Positions 25,124 through 34,345 of a DNA stretch of 64,000 nucleotides are shown here, piece by piece; positions within the stretch are counted from its first letter, which is position 1; each line of letters starts with the position of its first letter. Origin of the DNA: Pseudomonadota bacterium. GTDB taxonomy: Bacteria > Pseudomonadota > Alphaproteobacteria > Rhizobiales > Xanthobacteraceae. Below the pieces are notes generated by a model. It saw nothing but the letters and a program-made list of their open reading frames with translations. It was not told where the DNA came from and searched no databases. The translations under genes and the position numbers were made by a program. The DNA is taken from NCBI GenBank assembly GCA_023435725.1, contig JAEYRD010000083.1, positions 18,471 through 82,470 on the forward strand, given 5' to 3'.

Positions 25124-26197
25124 TCACTCCACCAGCGTGAACTGCAGCAGCAGCGTGCGCTGGAGCAGCGAGAAATTGTCGTCCGAGACGAGCGTCAGCA
25201 CGGTCTCGCCTTCGGGCGTGACGTGGGCGTCGATGCCTTCCATGTTGTCGACCTCGTGGCCGAGATCGGCGTTGAAGAGCACGGGGCCGTCGACCACCGC
25301 GCCCGGCGCGATCGACTTCAGCGGGATCGAGCGGATGCGGATGTTGATGCCGGTGAACCAGGAGAACTTGCGTTCGAGGATCAGAAGCTCGCCGGAGGGC
25401 AGCAGCAGGGCATCGCTGATGAACTGCTTGTCGGTGCGACGGATGCTGAACTGGCCGGGCGTGGGACCGCCGATCAGGAACGCGACCAGATTGCCGTCGG
25501 CATCGAACCCGCCCTCGGACATTGCAATCAGGGTGCCCGCGAGCGGCTGGCCCTTGGGCACGAAGACGAGCGCCTCGAGCCCCTTGTTGTAGGGCAGCTT
25601 GCGTACCGCCGGCGGCACCGGAAGCACTTCGCCGCGGGCGCGCGTCGCTCCCTTGGCGAAATCGAAGCGCATGATCTGGTTGACGCGCTCGAGCCCGACA
25701 TAGACGAACGAGCCATCGCGCGCGAGCGACTCGGTGTCGTACCAGAGACGCTTCTCCGTGATCGGCCGCCCCTCGGCATTGAGCATCGGCGCTGCCTCGA
25801 CATCGTCGAGCCCGACCATGCTACGGCCGGAATACCGGATCGCGCCGGTAAACCAGGTGCCCTGGTCGGAAAGCGCGAGGAAGCGCTCGCCCTTGGTGTC
25901 GAGGAAGCGGAAGCCGGACAGGCCGCCGAAGCCGCGATGCGGCGAGGTCAGCACGAGACCGCTGCGATACTCCAGCGAGCCGAAGCGCGTGCGCGAGCGG
26001 TCACGCGGCTCGAAATTGGGAATCGGCCGCGCATTGACCTCGATGCCAACAGGCGCAGTGACGGCGTGCTCGATCTGCGCCGGTTTCGGCGGCGGCTCGG
26101 TCGCAAGCTGCGCTTGCGCCAGTCGGGAGAATGCGAGAGTGGAAAATCCCGCCGCCGCGTTGCCGAGGAAGCTGCGGCGGGATCGATGCGTGCTCAC
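25124..26197 (-). CDS. Tat-exported esterase-like/phytase-like protein
   Basis: 357 aa. The N terminus has a twin-arginine signal (S-R-R-S-F-L-G, then a hydrophobic stretch ending A-Q-A). The body matches the 'esterase-like activity of phytase' family: G-L-S-G-F-R-F, a L-S-D-x-G beta-propeller strand, D-T-E-S-L-A, K-G-L-E-A-L-V-F-V-P, and an N-M-E-G-I-D near the C terminus. Actual substrate is unknown. Its start overlaps the cobT stop by 4 bases, so it is co-transcribed with cobS-GNAT-cobT. Confidence 0.78.
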   Translation of the reverse strand: MSTHRSRRSFLGNAAAGFSTLAFSRLAQAQLATEPPPKPAQIEHAVTAPVGIEVNARPIPNFEPRDRSRTRFGSLEYRSGLVLTSPHRGFGGLSGFRFLDTKGERFLALSDQGTWFTGAIRYSGRSMVGLDDVEAAPMLNAEGRPITEKRLWYDTESLARDGSFVYVGLERVNQIMRFDFAKGATRARGEVLPVPPAVRKLPYNKGLEALVFVPKGQPLAGTLIAMSEGGFDADGNLVAFLIGGPTPGQFSIRRTDKQFISDALLLPSGELLILERKFSWFTGINIRIRSIPLKSIAPGAVVDGPVLFNADLGHEVDNMEGIDAHVTPEGETVLTLVSDDNFSLLQRTLLLQFTLVE

Positions 26198-28101
26198 GAA
26201 TGCAGTTTGCGTCGCGGGCGCCCCGCCGGCTGAACCGGCGCGGTGTTGGTCTCGCTGAACAGCTCGGCGAGCTTCTCGGTGATAGCGCCGCCGAGTTCCT
26301 CGGCGTCCACGATCGTCACCGCGCGGCGATAGTAGCGCGTCACGTCATGGCCGATGCCGATCGCGATCAGCTCGACCGGCGAGCGGGTCTCGATCTCCTC
26401 GATGATGTGGCGCAGGTGCCGCTCGAGATAGTTGCCGGGATTGACCGACAGCGTGGAATCGTCGACCGGCGCGCCGTCCGAGATCATCATCAGGATCTTG
26501 CGCTGCTCGGGCCGGCCGAGCAGGCGCTTGTGCGCCCAGTCCAGCGCCTCGCCGTCGATGTTCTCCTTCAGCAGCCCCTCGCGCATCATCAGGCCGAGGT
26601 TCTTGCGCGCGCGGCGCCAGGGGGCGTCGGCAGACTTGTAGATGATGTGCCTGAGATCGTTGAGGCGGCCGGGATTGGCCGGCTTGCCGGCGGCAAGCCA
26701 CGCTTCGCGCGATTGCCCGCCCTTCCAGGCGCGCGTGGTGAAGCCCAGAATCTCGACCTTGACGCCGCAACGCTCCAGCGTGCGCGCGAGGATGTCGGCG
26801 CAAGTCGCCGCCACCGTGATCGGGCGTCCGCGCATCGAGCCGGAATTGTCGAGCAGCAGCGTCACCACGGTGTCGCGGAACGTCGCTTCCTTCTCGTGCA
26901 TGAAGGACAGCGGATGATAGGGATCGGTCACCACGCGCGACAGGCGCGCGGGATCCAGAATGCCCTCTTCGAGATCGAACTCCCAGGCGCGGTTCTGCTG
27001 CGCCATCAGCCGGCGCTGCAGCCGGTTGGCGAGACGGGCGACGATGCCCTGCAGATGCGCGAGCTGCTTGTCGAGATAGGCGCGCAGGCGCTCCAGCTCG
27101 TCATGGTCACAGAGGTCTTCCGCCGAGATCACCTCGTCGAATTTCGGCGCGAAGGCGTGATATTCCGGCCCACGCGGCTCGTTTGCCCCACGCGAATTCG
27201 GACGCGTCGCCTCGCCCGGCGTCTCGTCGTCGCCGAGTTCGCCGTCATCGAACGTGTCGGAGGTCGATGCCTGCGCGCTTTCCATCGCGCTCTCGCTCAT
27301 CTCCTCGCTCGTCGCCTGCGCCTGGTCGGCGCTCATTTCCTGGGCGGCATCGGAATCGGGCGAGCCCTCGGCGCCGGACTGGTCGTTGTCGCCGTCGCGA
27401 TTTTCCTCGTCGTCGTCGCTATCCTCGGTGTCGGCGTTGCGCTCGTCGCCGAGCTCGAGCGCCGTCAGGAGATCATGCACGGCGTCGCCGAACCTGGTCT
27501 GGTCCTCGACCACGCCATCGAGGCGGTCGAGCCGCTTGCCGATCTTGTCTTCGAGAATCGGCCGCCAGAGATCGACCATCTTCTTCGCGGCCGCCGGCGG
27601 CGCCAAGCCGGTGAGACGCTCGCGCACCAGCATGGCGAGAGCATCGGCGAGCGGGGCATCCGCGCGGTCGGTGATCTCGTCGAACTTGCCGCGATGGAAA
27701 TGGTCATCGAGCATCGCGGTGAGATTCTTGGCAACGCCAGCCATGCGGCGTGCGCCGATGGCCTCGACTCTCGCCTGCTCGACCGCCTCGAACACGCCGC
27801 GCGCCTGCGGATTGCCGGGCATCAGCTTGCGATGCAGTTTCGGATCGTGACAGGCGAGCTTGAGCGCGATGGAATCGGCGTGGCCGCGCACGATCGCGGC
27901 GTCACGCTTGGTCATCTTGCGCGCCGGCTCGGGCAGCCGCGCCTTGCCGGGCGCAAGGCCCGGGCGCTCGGCGGCAAAGCTGACGTCGAGCTCGGGCGTC
28001 TTGGCGATCGCCTTCAGGCACGAAGCCACCGAGCGCTTGAACGGCTCGGTCGGAGCTTCCTTGGATCCAGTGCGGAATTTGGAGTTGGATGATGTGCTCA
28101 T
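26194..28101 (-). CDS. cobT: Cobaltochelatase subunit CobT
   Basis: CobT forms, with CobN and CobS, the aerobic cobaltochelatase that inserts cobalt into hydrogenobyrinate diamide during B12 synthesis. 635 aa, the usual length. There is an N-terminal CobT region, a highly acidic Asp/Glu/Ser linker (about residues 210-300), and a C-terminal von Willebrand-like domain with the metal-site motif D-N-S-G-S-M. ATG 28101 overlaps the GNAT stop (ATGA). Confidence 0.94.
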   Translation of the reverse strand: MSTSSNSKFRTGSKEAPTEPFKRSVASCLKAIAKTPELDVSFAAERPGLAPGKARLPEPARKMTKRDAAIVRGHADSIALKLACHDPKLHRKLMPGNPQARGVFEAVEQARVEAIGARRMAGVAKNLTAMLDDHFHRGKFDEITDRADAPLADALAMLVRERLTGLAPPAAAKKMVDLWRPILEDKIGKRLDRLDGVVEDQTRFGDAVHDLLTALELGDERNADTEDSDDDEENRDGDNDQSGAEGSPDSDAAQEMSADQAQATSEEMSESAMESAQASTSDTFDDGELGDDETPGEATRPNSRGANEPRGPEYHAFAPKFDEVISAEDLCDHDELERLRAYLDKQLAHLQGIVARLANRLQRRLMAQQNRAWEFDLEEGILDPARLSRVVTDPYHPLSFMHEKEATFRDTVVTLLLDNSGSMRGRPITVAATCADILARTLERCGVKVEILGFTTRAWKGGQSREAWLAAGKPANPGRLNDLRHIIYKSADAPWRRARKNLGLMMREGLLKENIDGEALDWAHKRLLGRPEQRKILMMISDGAPVDDSTLSVNPGNYLERHLRHIIEEIETRSPVELIAIGIGHDVTRYYRRAVTIVDAEELGGAITEKLAELFSETNTAPVQPAGRPRRKLHS

Positions 28102-28508
28102 AGCGACTTCGTAAACCAATGGCGGGTTACGCCGCCCGAATAGCCGTCAATCGCGCCGAACTCCTCATAGCCGCAAGAGCGGTAGAAGCCCGGCGCCTGG
28201 AAACTCATCGTATCCAAGTAAGACCGGATCGCTCCGATCTTTCTCGCTTCGTCCTCGATCGCCGCGATCAGCCTGGTGCCGTGGTCCTTGCCGCGGAATT
28301 TCTCTTCGATCCAGAAGAACTGGATGAACAGAACCTGCGTCCAGACCTCACCGACGATGCCGCCGACGATTTTGCCGCGCTCTTTCAGGGAAATCGCGAG
28401 GCGCTTGTATTTCTGCTTCCCCATCTGCTCATTGTTGTAGCCAATGAGCCCGGCGAGCACAGCCCTCTTGGTGGTCCCAATGGTGCGCTCGACGGTGACG
28501 GTTGGCAT
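28098..28508 (-). CDS. GNAT family N-acetyltransferase
   Basis: 136 aa, a single GNAT domain that would transfer an acetyl group from acetyl-CoA to an amine. The pyrophosphate-binding loop is in R-G-K-D-H-G-T-R-L-I (a variant of R/Q-x-x-G-x-G/A), and the C terminus has G-F-Y-R-S-C-G-Y-E. It sits between cobS and cobT with a 3-base gap and a 4-base overlap, so it is translated as part of the cobaltochelatase unit; its substrate is unknown. Confidence 0.85.
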   Translation of the reverse strand: MPTVTVERTIGTTKRAVLAGLIGYNNEQMGKQKYKRLAISLKERGKIVGGIVGEVWTQVLFIQFFWIEEKFRGKDHGTRLIAAIEDEARKIGAIRSYLDTMSFQAPGFYRSCGYEEFGAIDGYSGGVTRHWFTKSL

Positions 28509-28511
28509 GGA

Positions 28512-29510
28512 TCAGCTGAGCGCCACGTTGACTGCCGATTCCGGCAGCTCCGCGTTGAAGCAGCGCTGATAGAACTCGGCGACCAGCGGACGCTCGAGCT
28601 CGTCGCACTTGTTGAGGAAGGTGACGCGGAAGGCGAAGCCGATGTCGCCGAAGATGTCGGCGTTCTCCGCCCAGGTGATCACCGTGCGCGGGCTCATCAC
28701 CGTCGACAGGTCGCCGTTGGCGAAGGCGTTGCGGGTGAGATCGGCGAGGCGAACCATCTTGTTGACGATGTCGCGGCCTTCCTGGGTGCGATAGTGCTTG
28801 GCCTTGGCCAGCACGATCTCCACTTCCTCGTCATGGCTGAGATAGTTCAGCGTGGTGACGATCGACCAGCGGTCCATCTGGCCCTGGTTGATCTGCTGGG
28901 TGCCGTGATAGAGGCCCGACGTGTCGCCGAGGCCGACCGTGTTGGCGGTGGCGAACAGGCGGAACGCCGGATGCGGCTTGATCACCTTGTTCTGGTCGAG
29001 CAGCGTCAGGCGGCCGGAGACCTCCAGCACGCGCTGGATCACGAACATCACGTCGGGGCGGCCGGCGTCGTATTCGTCGAACACCAGCGCGACATTGTTC
29101 TGGAGCGCCCAGGGCAGGATGCCGTCACGGAATTCGGTGACCTGCTTGCCGTCGCGGACCACGATCGAATCCTTGCCGACGAGGTCGATACGGCTGATGT
29201 GGCTGTCGAGGTTGACGCGCACGCAAGGCCAGTTCAGTCGCGCAGCGACCTGCTCGATATGGGTGGATTTGCCGGTGCCGTGATAGCCGGTCACCATCAC
29301 GCGGCGATTGCGGGCGAAGCCCGCGAGAATGGCGAGCGTGGTAGCGCGGTCGAAGCGATAATCCGCGTCGACTTCGGGCACATGAGGATCGACTTCGGAA
29401 TAGGCGGGCACTTCGAGATCACTGTCGATCCCGAACACCTGGCGCACCGACACCTTCATGTCGGGCAGGCCGGAAACTTCCTCAACTTTGGACATGGCGG
29501 CGGTCGTCAT
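28512..29510 (-). CDS. cobS: Cobaltochelatase subunit CobS (AAA+ ATPase)
   Basis: MoxR-type AAA+ ATPase that drives cobalt insertion together with CobT and CobN. Walker A is G-Y-H-G-T-G-K-S-T, Walker B is L-V-F-D-E-Y-D, and sensor 1 is F-A-T-A-N-T. 332 aa, the normal CobS length. ATG 29510 is preceded by GGAGG at good spacing; an ATG further upstream lacks this and is not family-like. Confidence 0.95.
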   Translation of the reverse strand: MTTAAMSKVEEVSGLPDMKVSVRQVFGIDSDLEVPAYSEVDPHVPEVDADYRFDRATTLAILAGFARNRRVMVTGYHGTGKSTHIEQVAARLNWPCVRVNLDSHISRIDLVGKDSIVVRDGKQVTEFRDGILPWALQNNVALVFDEYDAGRPDVMFVIQRVLEVSGRLTLLDQNKVIKPHPAFRLFATANTVGLGDTSGLYHGTQQINQGQMDRWSIVTTLNYLSHDEEVEIVLAKAKHYRTQEGRDIVNKMVRLADLTRNAFANGDLSTVMSPRTVITWAENADIFGDIGFAFRVTFLNKCDELERPLVAEFYQRCFNAELPESAVNVALS

Positions 29511-29807
29511 CAATCCTCCGAGGTCCCGGGCGGTCCCGAAACCGGTTATTCGCACGTTGGCTGCGGCTGGGTGCTGAAAATCAACCTATCAGAGACAACG
29601 GGCCGGCAGAAGCCCGCGCGCCAATCAAAGTTCCGTTGTCTTTTCATTTAGATAGGTAAGGAACGCAGTTTTTGGAGGGCTGCCTTGCGAATTGCGCTCG
29701 AATTTCGGGCGGAATGCCCCGCCTGCCCCGGGGCAAATGGTACTCTTACCGCCTGTTCTTACCTATGTAGGGCTTGAACCCGAAAGCCCCAGCGCCACAG
29801 AGGCGAC

Positions 29808-30467
29808 GTGACGTCCTTCCTCGATCCCTTCATAACCTTCGTTTCGACCCATGCGGGGCTGGCCTATCTGACCCTGTTCCTGGCAGCGCTGCTCGAAGCC
29901 GTTCCGGTGGTGGGGTCGGTGATTCCCGGCTCGACCATCATCCTGGCACTGAGCGCCCTGGTTCCCGGCGGGGAGCTCAAACTGCCATGGGTGCTGCTGG
30001 CGGCGGCTGCCGGCGCCCTCCTGGGTGACGGCTCGGCCTACTGGATCGGGCACCGGCGCCAGCGCGAGATCCTCGACACCTGGCCGCTGACCAATTATCC
30101 GCGCGTGATCGCCGAGAGCGAGACATTCTTCCACCGCTTCGGGACCTGGGCCGTGTTCTTCGCCCGCTTCGTGCCGCCGATCCGCGCGTTCGTCCCTGTT
30201 ACCGCCGGTGCGCTCGGCATGGCGCCGGCGAGGTTTTACGCGGTGAACATCCCGGCGATCCTGGTGTGGGCGCCGGCGCATGTGCTGCCGGGCGTGCTGG
30301 CCGTCTCAGCCCTGCACGAATATTACGGCCTGCCGCACCACGTGCATCTGGCCAAGCACATCTGGATGCTGACCGTCGTCGGCGTCGCGATCATCCTGGG
30401 CGTGGTGATCTGGATCATCCGCCATCGGAACGGCAACGGCATCGCGGCGGCGAAGCCGCGGGCCTAG
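29808..30467 (+). CDS. DedA family membrane protein
   Basis: 219 aa inner-membrane protein of the DedA/SNARE-associated family, whose members act in lipid (undecaprenyl-phosphate) transport. It shows the family's E-A-V-P-V-V-G-S-V-I-P-G re-entrant motif and the F-x-R-F-V-P-P-I-R-A-F-V-P-V-T-A-G motif, with four or five membrane segments. GTG 29808 is preceded by GAGG. It is divergent from cobS with about 300 bases between; in that gap (29511-29807) I see no gene. Confidence 0.9.
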   Translation: MTSFLDPFITFVSTHAGLAYLTLFLAALLEAVPVVGSVIPGSTIILALSALVPGGELKLPWVLLAAAAGALLGDGSAYWIGHRRQREILDTWPLTNYPRVIAESETFFHRFGTWAVFFARFVPPIRAFVPVTAGALGMAPARFYAVNIPAILVWAPAHVLPGVLAVSALHEYYGLPHHVHLAKHIWMLTVVGVAIILGVVIWIIRHRNGNGIAAAKPRA

Positions 30468-30697
30468 GGTATCCAGCAGAACGAGAGATGTTCTTTCTCG
30501 CGGCTGAGCAGTTGCGTACCGATCGCGCCTGAATATCCCCTTCTAACCCCAACACGGACATGGCGGGAACAAGTCATGGTCCGGGGCAAAAGCATCTAGA
30601 CAGCCCCTCAATCTGCCGAAGTTGCATATCTCACGAACAGAGGACGCGTATGCTTTTGATTACGCAACCTCGCTCGTGGGAAGAATGGAGCAGTCAG

Positions 30698-32047
30698 ATG
30701 AGTGGGCACCCTGTCTCTGGCAACTCGCGATCGGTGCATCGAAGAGCTGAGTTGAGCAGGAGAGGCTTGCTTTCGGGCCTTGCGGCGCTTCCGGTCCTGT
30801 CCTCACTTGTGGCGATCAAGAACGCGGCAGCGCAACAGGAAAATTCCGGATTTTCCTTTGCGGTCTGCGGGGACTCGCGACCCATGATGTACTTGCCCGT
30901 CAACGAAGGCCGTACGGATCTTACCGGGCTCTTCGTTGAAATGTTTGGCCTGGTCATGCCGGAAAAGATCGCCGAAGCTGTCGTGAAGCGCGACGTGAAA
31001 ATGATCTTTGATCCAGTCACCAAGGAGCTCAGGCAAGTCGTCATGCCGTTCATGTCGCGGAGCGAGGTCATGACGTTGTCGGTGGACCAGGGTTGGGTAA
31101 CCCGTGCAACTGTCGAAGACGTTAAGCTGCTTCCCGGCATACACCGGGACATTTTTCAACTCGAAGGCGGCGATTGGGTCTCGCGCGAAATCGTGCAGCA
31201 CGTGCAGGCCGGGCGCGCCAAATTCGCGGTCAACAGCGGCGACGTTGTCTGGTGGGGCAATCAGGGCCGCACAATCAGCGACAGTCCGTACTGGAAGCGC
31301 GTCAACGACACCATGCTCAAGCGGCTGCCGGCGCCGGATTCCGAGATGCGCGCTGCAGGGCTCGAAGGGCGGTGGTTCATGTCGGTGGGCAATCACGAAG
31401 TGTGGGGCGATCCAAAGATTGAAGGGACGCTTGACGCGGTGCCTTATCTGAAGAACCTCGGCGTGACCCCGGAGCGGCTGATCTACAAATTCGACTTCCG
31501 GGACATAAGAATCATCTTCCTGTGGAGCGGGAAGTACGACTATCGTTCTCCCTCGCTCTGGGATGCGGACCGCCCGAAATACGCCGAGCAGATGGTGCAA
31601 TTGCAACAGTGGCTGGACGACGCCAAAGCCAAGGGCATCAAAAAGGCGTTCATCACCTTCCACTATCCGGTCTTCTGCCGTGCCGGCCTGGGTCCCATTC
31701 CGGAGCCTGACAATCCGCACAAGACCATCGCGGCCTACGCGAAGGACATGGAGATAATCGTCTTCAATGGACACGTGCATACGACCGAGATGTACGACGT
31801 CGATGGCGTGAAGTACCTGGTTCTTGGTGGCGGGGGAGCGGAGCAAGACCCAATCCTTCCCGGTCGCACCAGCATCAAGGTGCCCAGCAACTATCCGCCG
31901 GACCTTTATTGGAAAGGCAAGCCGCCGCAATTGGAATACAACTACGTTCTGGTCGATGTCGCGCCGCGCGAGAAGACAAAATTCAATCTGACGCGCTACC
32001 GGCCCGGCTCGGCTGAGCCGTTCGCAACCGAGACACTGTTCTCATAG
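30698..32047 (+). CDS. Tat-exported metallophosphoesterase
   Basis: Calcineurin-like phosphoesterase predicted to act in the periplasm. A twin-arginine signal (S-R-R-G-L-L-S-G and a hydrophobic stretch ending A-A-A) precedes metal-binding motifs in order: C-G-D-S-R, N-S-G-D-V-V, G-N-H-E, F-H-Y-P, and G-H-V-H. ATG 30698 (449 aa) has GGAG seven bases upstream; ATG 30650 is the next alternative. The two following membrane-protein genes are close and may form an operon with it. The substrate is unknown. Confidence 0.82.
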   Translation: MSGHPVSGNSRSVHRRAELSRRGLLSGLAALPVLSSLVAIKNAAAQQENSGFSFAVCGDSRPMMYLPVNEGRTDLTGLFVEMFGLVMPEKIAEAVVKRDVKMIFDPVTKELRQVVMPFMSRSEVMTLSVDQGWVTRATVEDVKLLPGIHRDIFQLEGGDWVSREIVQHVQAGRAKFAVNSGDVVWWGNQGRTISDSPYWKRVNDTMLKRLPAPDSEMRAAGLEGRWFMSVGNHEVWGDPKIEGTLDAVPYLKNLGVTPERLIYKFDFRDIRIIFLWSGKYDYRSPSLWDADRPKYAEQMVQLQQWLDDAKAKGIKKAFITFHYPVFCRAGLGPIPEPDNPHKTIAAYAKDMEIIVFNGHVHTTEMYDVDGVKYLVLGGGGAEQDPILPGRTSIKVPSNYPPDLYWKGKPPQLEYNYVLVDVAPREKTKFNLTRYRPGSAEPFATETLFS

Positions 32048-32065
32048 AGTGCCGGTCGATAGCCC

Positions 32066-32530
32066 GTGGCGACGATCCTTCTCATTCTGCACGGCTTGGT
32101 CGCGGTGGCCCTGCTTGGCGCGATCACGCATCAGACACTGGCAACGTTCGCATCGCCCAAAAGCAAGCCGTATTCGTTCTTCGGTCGGTTTCGCGCGGTT
32201 CGTGGCGCGGGTTTCGCCAATGCCATCGTGGTTCTGTACGCGATCTCCTGGCTGCTAGGCGCGGTCGTATACCTGTATTTCAAGGTCGATATTCAGCCAA
32301 ACCTGGAACGCTATCACCATTGGCATGCGATGGGCTTCTTTGATCTCAAGGAGGATTTCACCGCCATCGGCCTGGGTGTGTTGCCCGCATATTGGTCCTG
32401 CTGGCGTCAGCCGGTCGATGGCCACAGCTATCGGATACGCATTGCCCTGACTCTACTTCTGGCGTTCATCGTGTGGTGGGCCTTCCTCGTTGGTCACGTC
32501 ATGAACGATATCGGAGGCTTCGGATCGTAA
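32066..32530 (+). CDS. Hypothetical membrane protein
   Basis: 154 aa from GTG 32066, eighteen bases after the phosphoesterase stop. About four hydrophobic segments; a His-rich loop (R-Y-H-H-W-H) lies between the second and third, and a further H-V-M-N-D-I near the end. Histidines near membrane faces would suit haem or metal binding, but no family is recognised. The stop codon shares a base with the next start. Confidence 0.6.
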   Translation: MATILLILHGLVAVALLGAITHQTLATFASPKSKPYSFFGRFRAVRGAGFANAIVVLYAISWLLGAVVYLYFKVDIQPNLERYHHWHAMGFFDLKEDFTAIGLGVLPAYWSCWRQPVDGHSYRIRIALTLLLAFIVWWAFLVGHVMNDIGGFGS

Positions 32531-32889
32531 TGTCCCGTTCGACGTTTCGCCGGTTCGTTTTTGCTTATGGAGCAGCTTTCGCGCTGTTCTATGTTTTGGT
32601 GCGGATGCGCGGGCTCGCACTGTTTACCGTCTATCCCGCGCAAGGCATCGTCCTTGCCGGCCTGCACCGTTCCCGGGATGTTGGCGATCCCGTCTTGGAC
32701 TTCCTCGCGCCGGAGATGTACTGGTACGGATGGACTGCTTCGGCTGCGGTCGGCGCTCTCGTCATCAGCCTGGTCGCCGCGCTTCTGCCGGCTCGCCTGT
32801 CCTGGGTCTGGGCGTGGTGCGTGTGGGTCGTTCCCCCAATGACGATGATCGCATGCGCGTATCTCACCATCCCTTGGTTTCGGCTTTAG
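32530..32889 (+). CDS. Hypothetical membrane protein
   Basis: 119 aa from ATG 32530, overlapping the previous stop by one base. It has three hydrophobic segments (about residues 8-25, 63-85 and 90-112). No family is recognised. Tight spacing makes it the third gene of the unit with the Tat-exported phosphoesterase. Confidence 0.6.
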   Translation: MSRSTFRRFVFAYGAAFALFYVLVRMRGLALFTVYPAQGIVLAGLHRSRDVGDPVLDFLAPEMYWYGWTASAAVGALVISLVAALLPARLSWVWAWCVWVVPPMTMIACAYLTIPWFRL

Positions 32890-33036
32890 CAATGAACCCC
32901 TGCTGGAGCGGACCTTGCTCGGTCGTCGGCTATCGGTACAAGGCGGCTGTATTGAAAAAGCGGAGGCGACGTCTCCACTTCGGAGGGCACTGCACGGGGC
33001 AAATCCATGGGTCTTCCGGATTCATAAGTACACTTC

Positions 33037-34269
33037 CTAATCCTTGAGCGCTGTAGCCGCGACTGCCCGCCGCCCCGGCGCAGGCCCCACGTAACGCGCC
33101 CGCGGGCGGATCAGCTTGCCGAACTGCAACTGCTCGCTGGCATGGGCGATCCAGCCGACGCTGCGGGCCATCGCGAACAGCGCGAGTTCGCTGCCGGCCG
33201 GCAGGCGCAGCGCGTGCACGAGGACGGCGAGCGCATAGTCAATGTTGACGAACTCGCCGGTCGCCTCCGCGATCCGCTCCGGCACTTCGCGCGTGAATTT
33301 TCGAGGCGCGCCGGCGCGTGACAGCGCGTTCAGCAGCGACTGCGCACGGGGATCGCCGCGCTTGTAGACGCCGTGGCCGAAGCCGGCAAAGCGCTCGCCG
33401 AGCGCGACGCGCTCGCGCACCATGGGAGCGACATCGCGGTCGACCAGCGTCTTGACGAGCTGCGAGGCCAGCACGCCGGCGCCGCCATGCTTCGGCCCTT
33501 TCAGCGCGGCGAGCCCGGCGATGACGGAGTCGTAGAGATTGAGGCCGGTCGACGCCGCGCAGCGCGCGGTGAAGGTCGAGGCGTTCAATTCGTGATCAGC
33601 GAGCAGAACGAGCGCGCGGCGGATCAGGTCGGGCGCATGCTTGTTGTCGGGCGCCCAGGCCTTCGCGATCTCCTGATGCAGCGGCGCGGACGACGGCTCG
33701 GCATTGAGCATGGTCGCGACCAGCAGACGGACGATGCGCGCGCCGACCATCGCACGGCCATCGGGCGCACGGGTGAAGGCGCGGGGATCGGCGCTCGCGG
33801 CAAGCGCCAGCACGGCGATGGCGCGATCGATCGGCGCCGCCCGGCGCGCGGCCTCTGCGATCGTGCGCATCTCCTCGGATATCTCGGGCTGATTGTCCGG
33901 CGCGAACGGATCGACGCCGGAGACGTCCCAGAGCAGCGTTGCGGTGTGCTCCAGCGTGTCGTTCTCGGCGAGGTCGACGCAGTTGACGCCGCGATAGATC
34001 GCGCCGTCCTCGGTGATGGTCGAGATTTCCGTGTCCATCACCGGCAGGTCGGCATCGAAGCTGCGCAGGCCGCGCGGCTCCGGCGACGGCACACGGCGCT
34101 CCTTCAGGGCGCGAACGTCCTCGGCGCGGTAGCGGTTCTTGCGCGAATCCGGCGTCGGCTCGGAGCGGATCAGGCCGCGGCTGACATAGGCGTAGAGCGT
34201 GGCCGGGGAGATCGCGAGCTCGGCGGCGGCCTCCCGGGCGGAGAGGTAGAGCTCGGTAGAATTTTTCAT
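33037..34269 (-). CDS. Citrate synthase family protein with N-terminal MerR-like helix-turn-helix
   Basis: 410 aa. The first ~60 residues form a helix-turn-helix (S-A-R-E-A-A-A-E-L-A-I-S-P-A-T-L-Y-A-Y) with an excisionase/MerR-like wing. The remainder is a citrate synthase fold with K-H-G-G-A-G and G-F-G-H-G-V-Y-K-R-G-D-P-R, i.e. both catalytic-His regions, and an I-D-Y-A aspartate. The fusion suggests an enzyme or pseudo-enzyme that also binds DNA. It is divergent from a second citrate-synthase-like gene and probably binds the palindromes in the shared promoter region. Confidence 0.88.
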   Translation of the reverse strand: MKNSTELYLSAREAAAELAISPATLYAYVSRGLIRSEPTPDSRKNRYRAEDVRALKERRVPSPEPRGLRSFDADLPVMDTEISTITEDGAIYRGVNCVDLAENDTLEHTATLLWDVSGVDPFAPDNQPEISEEMRTIAEAARRAAPIDRAIAVLALAASADPRAFTRAPDGRAMVGARIVRLLVATMLNAEPSSAPLHQEIAKAWAPDNKHAPDLIRRALVLLADHELNASTFTARCAASTGLNLYDSVIAGLAALKGPKHGGAGVLASQLVKTLVDRDVAPMVRERVALGERFAGFGHGVYKRGDPRAQSLLNALSRAGAPRKFTREVPERIAEATGEFVNIDYALAVLVHALRLPAGSELALFAMARSVGWIAHASEQLQFGKLIRPRARYVGPAPGRRAVAATALKD

Positions 34270-34270
34270 A

Positions 34271-34299
34271 TTGATTTATGTAATCAAGATTGATCAATC
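34271..34299. promoter_or_regulatory. Putative operator between the divergent citrate-synthase genes
   Basis: Bases 34288-34299 form a perfect 12-bp palindrome (GATTGATCAATC). Next to it, TTGAT (34271-34275) and ATCAA (34283-34287) form a second inverted repeat. They sit in the 76-base gap between the two starts, which is markedly AT-rich. Confidence 0.55.
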
Positions 34300-34345
34300 T
34301 GTCGAGAGGCCCGACCTTTCCGTCCGTGAACAGGAGATTTGGGCC

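Noticed and set aside
23450..26233. 927-residue open frame on the plus strand
   Set aside because: It is opposite the OYE and phytase-like genes, has Arg/Ala/Gly-rich content with no domain, and is produced by GC-rich codon bias on the other strand.
26131..28092. 653-residue plus-strand frame
   Set aside because: Antisense of cobT, which is fully supported by its metal-site motif and operon overlaps.
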